Source: Lingula anatina
Lineage: Eukaryota > Brachiopoda > Lingulata > Lingulida > Lingulidae
Assembly (NCBI RefSeq): GCF_001039355.2
Contig: NW_019773648.1
Location: 461,055-525,054, forward strand
Length of the DNA stretch: 64,000 nucleotides
Direction of reading: 5' to 3'
Notes under the pieces: model-generated
The model's input: only the letters and a program-made list of their open reading frames with translations
Told to the model about the DNA's origin: nothing
Database searches by the model: none
Shown here: piece after piece, positions 38,533-50,615 of the stretch
Numbering within the stretch: the stretch's first letter is position 1
How the letters are laid out: each line of letters starts with the position of its first letter
Translations under genes and position numbers: made by a program

Positions 38533-39626
38533 GTCACAGGATGACTTTCACTAGATATTCACAAATATTCCTGTGGCTAATTCTATGCACAGTTCAGTAC
38601 TTTGCAAGAATATTTGCATAATGTTGATGTCATCACTTAGATGATTTCTGATGGAGAGTATGGTTATACCGGGCATGCAACCGATTGGAAATCGAATTTA
38701 GGCGCTTTCTCACAAATGTATGTGATAATGAAAAATGACTGCAGTATTTTACATTTATTGTTTATTAACACTGATGAATGAATTTGTGTGTTGACTATGG
38801 AATACTGTCAAAATCCAGACTTTGGAGGAAATATCCTAAGAGTGGACAGAACTTGGCGCTCCAAGCAGTCACACGAACAAAGATTAAAATAAAATCAATG
38901 CATTACAAGACACTAGGGAGATATTTATCACTCAACACACTTCAATATTTTAAAACTTTTATTGCAAAATACACGCATTATTCCAATATTATACCTTGAA
39001 CACTGCCTACGCCTTTTTACAGCTTTTGCAATTCAAAAGTATACAAATGGCAGTTCAGAACCAGCACATTGCACTTTTTTATATCAAATATATCTAAAAT
39101 TATATCAAATGAAATATCTACAGATTCTTGCGCAACATTCGACCGCCGATTTCTTAAGAAGACTACAATAAATATAATTGTGCGGCTTTATCAAATAGTA
39201 TTTCTTAAGAATAAATATAACCTAGAAACAGATTTTGAAAAGCTTGATACAATGAAATTACTATGTAAATGCGTTATCATTTGTCATATCCTATTTGCCG
39301 TAATTTTTATTCTTTTGACTTGCCCATACAATATAAAGTGCAGCATTTATATTTTTAGTTCGTTCAGCTCCATATAATAATAAAAAAACTAATGTTTGGC
39401 AACGGAGTCTTGGCTACAAAAATTAACTTATATCTTATTATCGTAACTTCAGTCGCGTTTTTCACTGCTCTTGACAGTGAGCTCGCCAGGGCTTTCAACG
39501 AACGTCTAGGAACAATCACAAATGAAACAACGTTTACAAATTGTATATTGTGAAGAAGTTTCCTCCCGTTCCGTATCATATTTCTACCAAAACTCATTAA
39601 GTTTGAACTTTACATTGATCACGGGT

Positions 39627-41476
39627 TTAGTCATTTTGACAGGAGCAGCAGTATGGGACATTCTCTACTTTGATCTTTATTGGTTTTGGTTTTCCTGGGC
39701 AATTGGCCAACACTGTGTATGTTTTCTTGAAGTTTTCGTCAACGTCACAGTGTTTATTTGTCCCGCAGGTCTCATTCCTGAAAAATAAAGAAGACAGAAA
39801 AGATTTAAAAGCAATAAAGACTAAGTAATATGCCTTTAGTAAAAAAAAGTTTTGTCGATGGACATGGTGCGTCACTGTGAATATTTTTTTTGGTTAGTAT
39901 CCCTTGGTAAAAAGTTCTTTATTTTCAATATAATCGATGGATGGACTACACAGTATGTCATCTGCACATCTAGTTACTACCAGAATGAAAAGTGTATTCA
40001 AAGAAAGACATCGAGTCAGATGCCCATAACACACGCACATTTTGATTAAAATTTTGTAGTGTGGCAAAAACCCTGCTTAAACTTTCGTTTGAATTAGTCA
40101 ACAGATTTTGCGAAGGTCAGCTCACTTGGATTGCCACTCAAATACATGGGTATACACATATGTCTTATGAAAAAGTCACAGGTCGGAAAGTAGATATTGT
40201 TCAGAAGATTTTCTTCACATTTGTTATTTTACAGATATGTTTGACCTACACGTACATAACGTAAAATCGTTTATTTGAAAGTTTTAAAAATCATACAATA
40301 TTGTAATTAGTAGAGGAAAAACAAATGTTACATGTACCATGACTGACGATAAAAGGATAGAGTTATTCTCTGACTCCTGCTGTTATAATGATGCTAAGTA
40401 TGATAAAGATAAATGACATAATGAATAAATAAAAAATAATGAAATACAACTTACGTGTCGCAAACCACTTGTGCGTAGTGGAAAATATGTGGACAAATGA
40501 CATTGCAGTTCTTGTTTTGGTATTTTATGGTGGTCGGGGCTTTGTAGGTCGTGTCACATACATCTTTTGGACAGAATGGCCTGGGATAAAAGATAAGACA
40601 TAGTAAAACATGGAGAAAAGATAAAACGATTGGAGACAGATTGGCCAGGATAGAAGATGTGTTTAACGCGCAGAACAGATAGAAAATTATACAATACTAT
40701 ACTATGCTATGCTATACTATACTATACTATACTATACTATACTATACTATACTATACTATACTATACTGTGCTGTGCTGCACTGCGCTCTACTACACTAC
40801 ACTACACTACACGTGCTAATTATTGCAGTGAAGATATACAAGTGCATGTACTTACAAAGAGAGAGAAATTCCGTTGTTATCCAACTTCTTACTAGAACAG
40901 AAAAAATCAAGATGTCAATTCATTAAAACATGATCGATAAACAGTTGAACATTCAGTAAAAGTAGAGCTTGGGCTTGAAATGTTTCCTTTTTCTTTTACT
41001 TGTTTATTTATTTATTTGAAAACTTAATTACTATCACTAGGCTCAATCGTTCAAAACTTAACACATGTTGACAATTTCTTTGTTTTTCACGGGGATAGCA
41101 ATTTTTCAAAATTTACAATATAAAATTAACAAAATTTTGAAAGCATGATAAAATATATTTGCAGAGACATCGTAAGACACGTTAACAAAAGTAGACAAGG
41201 AACTTCTTTTTACTGTGTTCAAGTTCAATTAAACTGCAATTCATTATCATATGTTAAAGAATGTGGTCTACATTGAGTGTGGTTAGTTGTGACCCTGAGG
41301 TGATTAGAGAAAATTCCAATACGTCCAAGTATTTAAATGTGCAAGTTATCGGATTGTGATCGATTTTCCCCACCGTCAGAATCCAACCTGACATTATATT
41401 TTTTTCAGATTAATTTTACATACATTTGATAGAGAATTTAAATAAATAAATAAGCAAAAAACAAACAAACAAACAA

Positions 41477-41507
<31 letters not shown>

Positions 41508-42200
41508 ATGTATGACTTACAAACAATCCTCAGACAATGGTGGGATGATAGGAGACTTATTATTTCCCTTTCCTGTTATTGTTTGAATTCCCATACATTT
41601 TTTATCTTCGTCTGCACACTCCGCCACTCCAATAATAGCAAACACCATGCATACCACGTGGATTATCGTCTGCAAAAAAAAAAAAAAAATAATAGTAATT
41701 ATACATAATAAATAATAACAATATTATTACTAAAAGAAATAAAAATGTGCTCTTTTTTAATAAATTTCAAGAAGTCTATGATTCGCCAAATCGCCATATA
41801 ACTGTTTTTGCTAATATACATGTATATATATCTAACTTGGCAACCATAAGCGATTGGAAGGTATAAGTTCCAGAGAGTGTTTCCATAAAAATCTCGCATA
41901 GTACGACAACTTGCCAATAACAATCGTTATACCGCAAAAACTACTGTTAAAATGAGATTTTATATTTGACCTAAGTTTGCTACATGTAATTGGACACAGA
42001 GTACGAATCCCACTGAGGGCCTACGTTGCATTACTTTCCAGGTCGCATTTGTGTTTTTCTACAGTTTTTTCCTTCGACATTTTCCAAGTCATAACTGTCA
42101 AACGCAGTAACATCAGAAACAAAAACCGTGCTTATATGAAATGAAAAAAGTCTTATAAGGTCAAACTACAGTCAAATAGAACACTTATATTTACCTTCAT
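39627..42200 (-). CDS. Secreted 13-cysteine cystine-knot-like protein, paralogue C
   Basis: Five exons on the minus strand: 42195-42200 (ATGAAG), 41521-41669, 40856-40891 (36 nt), 40455-40580 and 39627-39777, all GT-AG and in the same phases as A and B, giving 155 aa. The signal peptide is MKTIIHVVCMVFAIIGVAEC. All 13 mature cysteines are kept: CMGIQ, IPPLSEDC, FCPKDVC, NCNVICPHIFHY, VVC, ETC, KHC, VLANCPG and PYCCSC. It ends just after the final cysteine, lacking the FFLDFSSLF tail of A and B. Elsewhere it is clearly diverged, so it is the older paralogue. NET before the eighth cysteine is a possible glycosylation site. Function unknown. Confidence 0.85.
40692..40770. repeat. (ACTAT)n microsatellite in intron 3 of paralogue C
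   Basis: About 13 pentanucleotide ACTAT units with a few GC variants. It grades into CTACA repeats up to about 40812. Confidence 0.9.
41478..41509. repeat. (AAAT)n microsatellite
   Basis: About eight AAAT units, just inside intron 2 of paralogue C. Confidence 0.9.
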
Positions 42201-42292
42201 TTTGACTAGATAGTTGCTCTTTCTTGGCGAACGCGCTGTTTCAGGCTAAATGTTGAACTTCTTTTATCAATGACCATCCACATCCAGAGACA

Positions 42293-42377
42293 TTTATACT
42301 ATTTTCAGCGTATATTTTCACAACATCAAAAAGGCTCAAACGTCACAATTGCCATCATTACAGACATTTCATTAGCA
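42293..42377 (-). promoter_or_regulatory. Core promoter of paralogue C
   Basis: TATA box in AGTATAAAT (plus TTTATA at 42293-42298), TGACGT element (plus ACGTCA at 42340-42345) and GCTAATGAAA (plus TTTCATTAGC at 42367-42376). Spacings are 47 and 27 bp. On the minus strand the last element reads ATGCTAATGAAA, octamer-like. Confidence 0.65.
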
Positions 42378-45300
42378 TATAAAACAGATTCTTCATGGGC
42401 GGCGGTCGTGGAGAAGACTTTAAGTTAATGTCCTCTTTAATGTTTGTAGTTTGTAGAAAAACAATTAGTGTTTATCGTCTCGTGTTGTTCCTAAACATGA
42501 TTTCAGGCGGGGATTTTGCTGACGTCACAATTTTAATGTTCCAGATAACGATGAATGGTATCAGCCAGTGCCGCCCTGATGTCAGTTTGGAGATGTTTCT
42601 CTTTATGAAAAAGGATGCATACATTTATGTACGCAGGTGCTCTCTCCACACATGCTTTTTTGGCAAACACACACATGCACTGTAAAACTCTTTCTCTTTC
42701 TCTCTCTCTCTCATATACGTGTCAGTATTCTAGATCAGAGTCTTTTATTGTCTTAGGACAACTATGATACATGGACCGATATACATGTACTTCTATCTGC
42801 AATCAAGTTAACTGCCTAATTTAGGTAAAACCTAATGTCTTTGGCCAAGGCATTCAATATTTCGCTCTCTGCAAGGTTCATTTTGAATGTTTCAATTAGA
42901 ATGATAATTAAGGACAGCAAATTGAAAGCGGTAAGCAAATAGCATAAGCCAGGCATACAAGATAAATAAGGAACTCCCCGCTGCATTAGTAAGAACTTGC
43001 AATTATTGAGTGCGTTGCTTGCATTAAAAGAGGATATAGTTCTCATAAACGTCTTTAATAGCATTTCACCCTGAACACAGGTTGCTGTCAGGTTATTATT
43101 GTCATTTAATTATATACCTGTATTTTCTTATTTTGCCTCTTTAAGTTTCATGCAGTTTAGTATCTCTGAATCTATTATGATGAAGATTACTTTTTTAATC
43201 ACTTTGAATTTCTTTTCAGATTAGCGAACCTCAAAGACGCGAGTTAAATGTGTTCGTGAAAGGGGATAACTAACGATCATTCCCTTTTAAAAATCAATTC
43301 ATTTTCAACACACCAACTTCAAAGAAGACTTTTATAACTTGAATGTGAAAAAGATTCACTTTCTTGCCATCGTTTGTTTGCATAAATCATTGCATTTCCT
43401 CTTCTCCCGGGAAGAAGGACAAGGCAGCATTGTTTATACCAATTGCTTTTTCACTGACTGCATTTTAAGGAAAGGATTTAACATTTGTCTTTTAAGATAA
43501 GATTTGTCTTTAAAAAGCGTGAAAATGCGTGTATTCGGAATATCAACTATTTGCAGTTTCGCTAACAGGTGAACTTTCCACGTGAACACGTGTATTCTTT
43601 CTGTCTTCTTTTAATCGTGTTTTACAAACAGTAAAGAGCACGCATTAATTAAATGTCACAAACAACCAAACGCCACGTGTAGTTGAAGAAGAATCGCAAA
43701 CTGGATCATATCTCCTTAAAAGACGTAAGCAATAACTATAAATGAATAAATTAAAATACAAATATATCTACAGGGAAGTGTGCTGTCTCCAAAAGTGAAG
43801 TCTTTAAGACGTTGAACCCAATTAAACTGACGTTATTTTCACCTAACGCATGAAAAATTAAACATATTCTTTTTCAAACAACAACAGTGGTTTTCGGAAC
43901 ATTATCAAAAAGGCATCAAAACAATTCTTCTGCACTTAAAAGAGTCCCAAGGACGAGGACGGGATTGTGTAAGCAATTCATCATTGTGGTGCGTCTTTTG
44001 ATGATATTGCGGAAGTTGGCTCGAGCCTTTTGGTCTCCATCGTGGCTGGTACTAGAGGTCACGTGAGATGCACTGATACTGGTAGACCCACTGACGTAAG
44101 AAAAAGAGACTCATTAAAAGACAAGATAATTTTACACGCCACTGCAATTTGCAAATAACAGCTGATAAATACTAAATCAACATAATATTGACCTTTACAT
44201 TGGGCAAAAATCTCCACAATCTGTAGGAAATTCTGTAAAGGAATTACCCCTCTACCGTACATATGAACCACGCTCGGCAGTCATCTTGTGTTTAAATGAA
44301 TCTGAAAACAATTCGTTTAAAATAATACTAAAAATAAATAATAATTTATTGAGCATTAAAATGTGTCCAGTTACATTTTACAAGCTCTCTAAACTACAGT
44401 TTTACATACATTTTGCACATAAGTTTAAATAAGAATAACTATACTTTAGATCATTACAAATACCAAAAAATATATAAGCTAACTACTTCAGACATATATC
44501 TCACAATAAAATTGCTTTAACTGATTTCATTATTTTTTTTCATTATTCTTAGAGACAATAAGTGTTCTACATGTACATGTACATGTAGCCTATATGTGTA
44601 TGGTTTAGGTCTTTTCGGCCAGTCAAGGTGACAGCCAGTCCAGAATAGGCTTATTAACAGGAAGTTCAAACGCTTCTCCTCGAGCGACCATCCCAAAAAG
44701 CCAGCAAAGCAGGCGTACATGTAGGCCCTATTGCACGTAACACACACACTCAGTATACTTACTGCACAAATAAAACAAAGGCCATTTGACTAAACATTTG
44801 ATCACTTTTTATTGTTATTTTTCGAAGGCGAAATTGGAATTTTAATGTCTTTTTTCTGCTTTTTTGAAGACTTCCAAGCCAGGACTTTTGTGAAGAAAAA
44901 AAAAAAAAAAAAAAAAGAACTCATATTTAACATAGTTTTCCGAGATAAATGGCATTTTCCCAAGACTTACCAGCTTAATTACTCTTCCCTCTCTGACACG
45001 TAATCGCCATAACTCCGTGACAATTGGAAAAGGCAAATATCAAAATAAATATCATATATGTTAATGTTATTTTTATTTTATACATTTCTCTTTGTACATC
45101 TATCTATCTATCTATTATTATTACTTTTTTGCAGGTGCCACTAATCAAGTGCAGCATCGGAAGCAAGTTTTCTTTCCTTTTTCATTTTTGTTTGTCTGTC
45201 TGTTCGTCTTATGGCAAAAACGTGACATTGTTTTGCTACAACGTTGTAACCCATTTTTGCAGGTAAATTGACATAGCTCTTCTATTCTTTAACCGAAACG

Positions 45301-46070
45301 TGTCATAAAACAATGAAATGAAAGGGCGGTCTCCAATCAGACTTACGTAAGGACATTTGTTTTGGCTTTTAATAGCCCAGCCGGCTAGTTGAATCAAGTT
45401 GGTTGAGTTCGTCCAGTTAATTGACTGAGCTGCATGTGCCACGAAGGACTTACTATGAATTATAGACTAAAATGTCATTTTGATCTGGTTTTCCTTTAGT
45501 TATGGCATTTTTTCTAAAAGATTGTTAAGAATTCGAACTCAAAATTTGCTGGATTTACAGTTAAAATGCTTATGTCTGTACGTGTATTATGGGCTACATA
45601 ACTCGGCTGTCATTTGATCAAGGAATTATCTAATTCCTTGCTTTGATTGACTATTGAATCTTGAGGCACAGCCATATAAAGCAATCTATAAAGAAGAGCC
45701 TGTCATCATGCTGAAATAATGTTTGGTTTTCATAACGACAGCTCATTGCACATTTTGCTTCACTGGTACTAGTTACAGTCTTTCAGTCTTGCTGTTCCAA
45801 ATGCTTTCAACTTTTGCAGTACCCCCTATCCAACCATTCCACAGGATAGTGATGGTGGTTGGGGTGGCCACAAAGGTCCAAGATGACAGGTCCTAAGTAA
45901 AGATAGAGAAGGTGGCAGGAACAAATTAACAAAATTATACTGGCCAAGCTTTTATTTCAGTGGCATTTGCCATGGGGCATGTCAACATCACAGACTTGTC
46001 TTTGCAGCCAGTGCTTTCATGCCACTGATTTAACCTGACGTTATTTTCCACTTTAATAGCTTCGGCCAAA
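42378..46070. other. Gene-free stretch upstream of the peptidyl-tRNA hydrolase gene
   Basis: No exon is supported. An acceptor-like site (TTTAATAG, ending about 46059) lies 11 bp before the next start codon, so a non-coding first exon of that gene may lie within this stretch. A 22-base A tract occurs near 44896-44917. Confidence 0.5.
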
Positions 46071-46208
46071 ATGAGTGATGATGGTGCCACCGCGGGCGCT
46101 GAAGGTGACTGGGTTCCAAAGGAAGAGCTAATTCAGTTGCTCACTAATATGGGGGTGTCAAGGAATGCAGCTATCAAGGTTAATTGTGTGTGTGTGTGTG
46201 CCTGTTGC

Positions 46209-46251
<43 letters not shown>

Positions 46252-48677
46252 GTGTGTGTGAATGATTTGCAAGTGTTTTTACATTTTTTACAGGTTATCT
46301 TAAATTACTAAACCTTAGCATATCTACTCATGTACATGGCCAAGTGGGGATTGGTAATTTGTAATCATTCGTTTTATCTTGTTTCACTCCTTTTACTGTT
46401 TCTTTGGAGATAAAAGGAGGGGGAGGGGGTACACCCACACTGGAATGAGTTGGGAAGTGCAGGTATACCCGCTGAACCCTCCTTTCAATCTGGCTTTGAA
46501 ACATACTGGATAGTTCCATGTACTTGTATGTATATGGTTTGATTACATTATATTGTGTGTCTTGTTGATTGCATTCTTAACAGATGATCCGTGGACTAAC
46601 TGATCTGCAGACTAAATATGGCCAACCCCACTTAAAAGCAGTTAGCTTAATTTCCTGCTGGTTTCCCCATTTCCACACTTGCCAGTAAATGGTTGAAATC
46701 TGAGCTCCCAGGTTTTATTGCTATGGCACAGCGATGGCACATGTGGAGGCGAGCAGACCATTAGGGGATTAGCGTTGTTGCTGTTAAGACGGTCAGCCAT
46801 ATTTAGTCTGCGGATCTGTTAGTCTGTGGGTCAACTTGTTTTGAGTGTCCTCATTGTGTTTTGAATGCCCTCATTCTGGTACTATTTCCAGGCACTGTTT
46901 CACACTGGGAACTACAGTGCAGACTTGGCCGCAGCATGGATATTTGAGAATCAAGATCAGGACTTGGATGCGCCATTTGACTTTGAGGTATCTTAACACT
47001 GCTACAAATGGGGAATTGTTTTGTGTTATTGGTCTTTTTGAGACTTACAATTATAAGTACCGTATGGTATTTAATATTCAGCATGCCACCATTTTTTTTT
47101 TACAATATTTTTTTTAATTTTATTTTATGGTTGATTGTTTATCTCTTAATTTTTTAAAAATGGAATTAAGTACTACTGTGGTAGTGCATATGTTGATAGT
47201 TATCAATCATTTCACATAGCGAATTCAAATTTTCATGGAATTATTGCCAAGGAACACATTTTTTATTAATATCAAATGTTATGATTGTTTTTCCTTATCT
47301 TTTCAATAAGTAATAGACTAATAGTGCATGTTTCATCAAATCTCCAGGAAGGAAGTTCAGACAGCTCAGAGGACGAAATAGGAGACTACATAGCAGAGGG
47401 AGATTTTCACAAGATGGTGTTTGTGGTCAACTCAGAGCTGAATATGGGTGTTGGAAAAGTGGCAGCACAAGTTGCACATGCTGCGCTGGGCATTCATCGT
47501 CTTATATTGGACAATCAGCAAAAGTTTGGGGAAATGTTGCTACATTGGGAGCAGTATGGGTGAGCAGACTCAATGGTCAAAGGTCACTTCTGGCGTCTTG
47601 TAAATATGAAATGTTTTAGTATTTTCTCAGGGCACATATTGAGCACTTACCAACTAGACAATGCTTCATTTGTTTGTGGTTGTGTGTTTGAGAGAGAAAG
47701 AGAGAGAGAGGGAGGGAGAGAGAGAGAGAGAGAAAGAAAGAGGGAGAGAGGTGGAGATGGAGGAGAAAAATTATGTGTGGATTAGTGTGCATTTGTGTGT
47801 GAGAAAGCTTAAGAGAGTGCATGATATTTGTGTGTGAGAGAGGGTGTATGCTTGCTTGTGTTCATGTAGTGCCAGCAATTTAATGTTTGTTCTTGCATAA
47901 TGAAAATCATTTGCTATCTAAGTTAGCATTGGCTAGTATCTCAAATGTCTTCACTTTGTTTTCTTACCTTTTCAGAGAGACAAAAATAGTATTAAAAGGG
48001 ACAAATAAAGAAGAGTTAATAGCATTGGCAGTAAAGGCAGAAGCATTAGGTCTTCCAAATTATATAGTACAGGATGCTGGGAGAACACAGGTGAATGTTT
48101 TGTACAGGAATGACTATAGCAAGAGACTAATGTAGTGATTGTAAATACACACACTCATTAATTACCTCTTCAGTGGTGTCTTTAGTAAAGCTTCTTTTTT
48201 TAAAAAAAATTTTGGGGCATTAGAAATGAAAAGTTTATAGAAAAAATGTAAATTAATGAATAATGAAAAAAATAATTAAAACAAAATGTATATTTGAAAT
48301 CTGTTTTGTTAATTTATAAATTAAGATGTTTCAGAGAGTAGTTTGGTAATTTTCTGACTTTTTCTTTAAACATTTTATTGTTTTTTTTTTTTGTTTTTTT
48401 TTTTGATAAAATCAGTAGGTTATAAGTGTGACCTAGTCTGTCATTTCCCATTGACAGTGAATGAAAAGTACATAGATAATAAAAGAAAACTATTTTACTA
48501 TCTTTAGAACCTATTGACTTCCTCATCATCAAAACACAAGAGAATATAAAACATGCCAAATTCACCAAATTTTTTCCTTTTCTCTTTCAGATAGCATCTG
48601 GCTCGGTCACAGTGCTTGGAATATTTGGTAAAATTAAAGACATTGATCAAGTGACAGGACAACTTAAGTTGTTATAA
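46071..48677 (+). CDS. PTRH2: UBA-domain peptidyl-tRNA hydrolase 2
   Basis: Five exons: 46071-46178, 46892-46987, 47348-47559, 47976-48090 and 48591-48677, giving 205 aa. Residues ~13-65 form a UBA domain (MGVSRNAAIKALFHTGNYSA, then AAAWIFENQ). An acidic Ser-rich linker follows. Residues ~90-205 are a complete PTH2 catalytic domain: KMVFVVNSELNMGVGKVAAQ, then VAHAALG, GLPNYIVQDAGRTQIASGS and DQVTGQLKLL. The Lys in the GKVAAQ loop and the Asp and Thr of QDAGRTQ, conserved in PTH2 enzymes, are present. PTH2 enzymes release peptides from peptidyl-tRNA stalled off the ribosome. Unlike vertebrate PTRH2, there is no N-terminal membrane anchor. The UBA-PTH2 form suggests ubiquitin binding and a cytosolic location. 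It may be orthologous to a separate UBA-bearing lineage rather than vertebrate PTRH2. Confidence 0.94.
46187..46259. repeat. GT/CT microsatellite in intron 1 of PTRH2-like gene
   Basis: GT tract, CT tract and GT tract beginning within 10 bases of the exon 1 donor (gttaat). Confidence 0.85.
46583..46838. mobile_element. Inverted-repeat element, GATCCGYGGA family, copy 2
   Basis: The left end (ATGATCCGTGGACTAAC, then GACTAAATATGGC) and the reverse complement of the right end (TTGACCCACAGACTAAC, then GACTAAATATGGC) match. The ends resemble those of 16787-16964 but the interior differs and is longer. It lies in intron 1, ending about 50 bp before exon 2. Confidence 0.75.
47690..47860. repeat. 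(GA)n-rich microsatellite in intron 3
   Basis: GA/GAGG-rich tract (about 47690-47765) followed by scattered GTGTGAGAGA motifs. Confidence 0.85.
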
Positions 48678-48875
48678 CACACGTGAATGGTTCTGGAAGC
48701 ACAAAGACAATTTAGATGTGGTTCTATGGGACTCTGTATACAGACTTCCCTCTTCAAGCTGGAGTCACAGGGAGATTTTTCTCCCCCAGACATACACAAA
48801 TATTTTTCTGTGTATATCTTGACATATATATGGTTTTAGGTCCTGTACACCGACTTCCCGATACCAGGGCCACTA

Positions 48876-48881
48876 AATAAA
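48876..48881 (+). terminator. Polyadenylation signal of PTRH2-like gene
   Basis: AATAAA about 200 bp after the TAA stop. A further candidate lies near 49370. Confidence 0.5.
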
Positions 48882-50242
48882 TAGATTTCATAAAAATTCT
48901 TAAATTATTTTAAAGAGATTTTTAATTATTCAGTAGATTCTTCGATGAATTTTCTATATTATGAATTCTTCAATAAGTTTTTTTTTTTAGCTTGATATTT
49001 CAAGATACTCATCAGGCTAATTCTGTGCATATTCCTGTGAGAATATTGCACAAACTTTCAGAACTGATGCCAACTGGGTCCTGTCCGAGTATGCCTTGGG
49101 CATATTATTGTTGCTCCAAATATGCATGGGGATTTTAAGTGGAGGTCAGAGGAGTGACCATTGTATGTGTTTTAAAAAAATATTCAGATTTCCTGTAATT
49201 TTTGTTAAATATCATCCGTATCTTAAGCATTTTGCAGACCTTTCCAGTAGTACAGCATTCAGGGTCAAGGATATAAAGTGGAGCGCGTTTATTTTTTTCT
49301 GAGATGTTGTATTTTTCAGAGGGAAATTTTATCTGCAGCTTTCTTTCATTCATCTTTTTTGTGTTAAGTTAAATAAATTATTAACATTTTTATCACCGTC
49401 TTCAAGATTTTTCTTTCTTACAGTTTAAAAGGGCTTTTTATCAGCAACTAAATATATTTAAATATAAGTGGCATGTGACATGGTTAAATATAGAGCTTAA
49501 TGTGATATGTTGAATTTTTAGTATTACATGTACAAAGAAAAAAAAAAAAAAGATGGCTCTAAAATGACAACTCGTACCAAAATAAATATTTTTTCAATTT
49601 ATAATTTTTTTATTACTCCATGCTTTGAAGAAGCACTTAACTGGCTGAATGTTTTGCAACTGAATCCACTCACATACACACCCAGGCACCCAAACACACA
49701 CACACACACACACACACTGGTCAATAACTACCTAGAGCAGAGAAAGTGCTTAATAGCATCCCTTCAGGAATTTCTCATATCAATCTTCTACTTCATTAAT
49801 TTTTTAAATATAAAGACAAAAACAAATGTGCCAACTCTATTCTACATGTCTTTAATGTTATGAAATAGCTAATATCTTAATACTTTAACAATATGGCCAC
49901 TTGCACAGGTACACTAAAGACTCTAAATTACCCTCATAACTATTGCAATTTGGATATCTTGCAAAGGAAATACTCCTCTTATGATTTTCAATCTTATGCC
50001 TTATCTCCAGAGCTGGGTGAACCCTTCTTGGTGTGATCTGTCTTATTACAAAATGCTCGCCAATCAAAACCCTCTCAAAGGACCTGAGGTGAAACGAACT
50101 GGAAAGATTTTTTTCTACTTTTCAAAAAAATTTGAAGTTGCCTTGATAAACTTGTTTGAACATATAAGAGACCATATAAGAAGTTTTCATTATATATTTA
50201 TATTGGGGCAGGAGGGAGGGATGAAGGAACACTTTTTAGTCA
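48882..50242. other. Intergenic stretch between convergent genes
   Basis: AT-rich sequence, probably holding the 3' untranslated regions of the rightward PTRH2-like gene and the leftward CCDC43. A short CA repeat lies near 49690-49716. Nothing else is recognisable. Confidence 0.5.
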
Positions 50243-50539
50243 CTATCTCATTCTCTTTTCTACTTTCTGAGTCCTTTTCTTCTCTGCATCTTTTCTTTCT
50301 GCTTGCTTTTGTTTCTGTTTTTCTCTGTCCAGTTTATCTTTCTCTTTCTTTTGCTCATGCTGTTGTTTTAACTTTTCTCGTTTTTCTTTTTCTTCAGCAC
50401 CAACTTTTTGTAAGTTTTCATTTTTCACCAATACTAAACATTTATTAAGGAACATTGTGGTAAATGATAACTTTAAAAAATAAGTTGTGCACACTGAGTA
50501 TTTACAGTGAGAATATTTCTTCTTTAATTCTTTTTGTTT

Positions 50540-50615
<76 letters not shown>

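Larger units (their letters stand above)
35501..39626. other. Intergenic stretch between paralogues B and C
   Basis: Contains (GA)n at 36729-36771, a CT/CA/CT compound repeat at about 37189-37319, (AAT)n at 37650-37686 and an inverted-repeat element at about 38326-38532. No remnant of a further cysteine-rich copy was seen. Confidence 0.55.
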
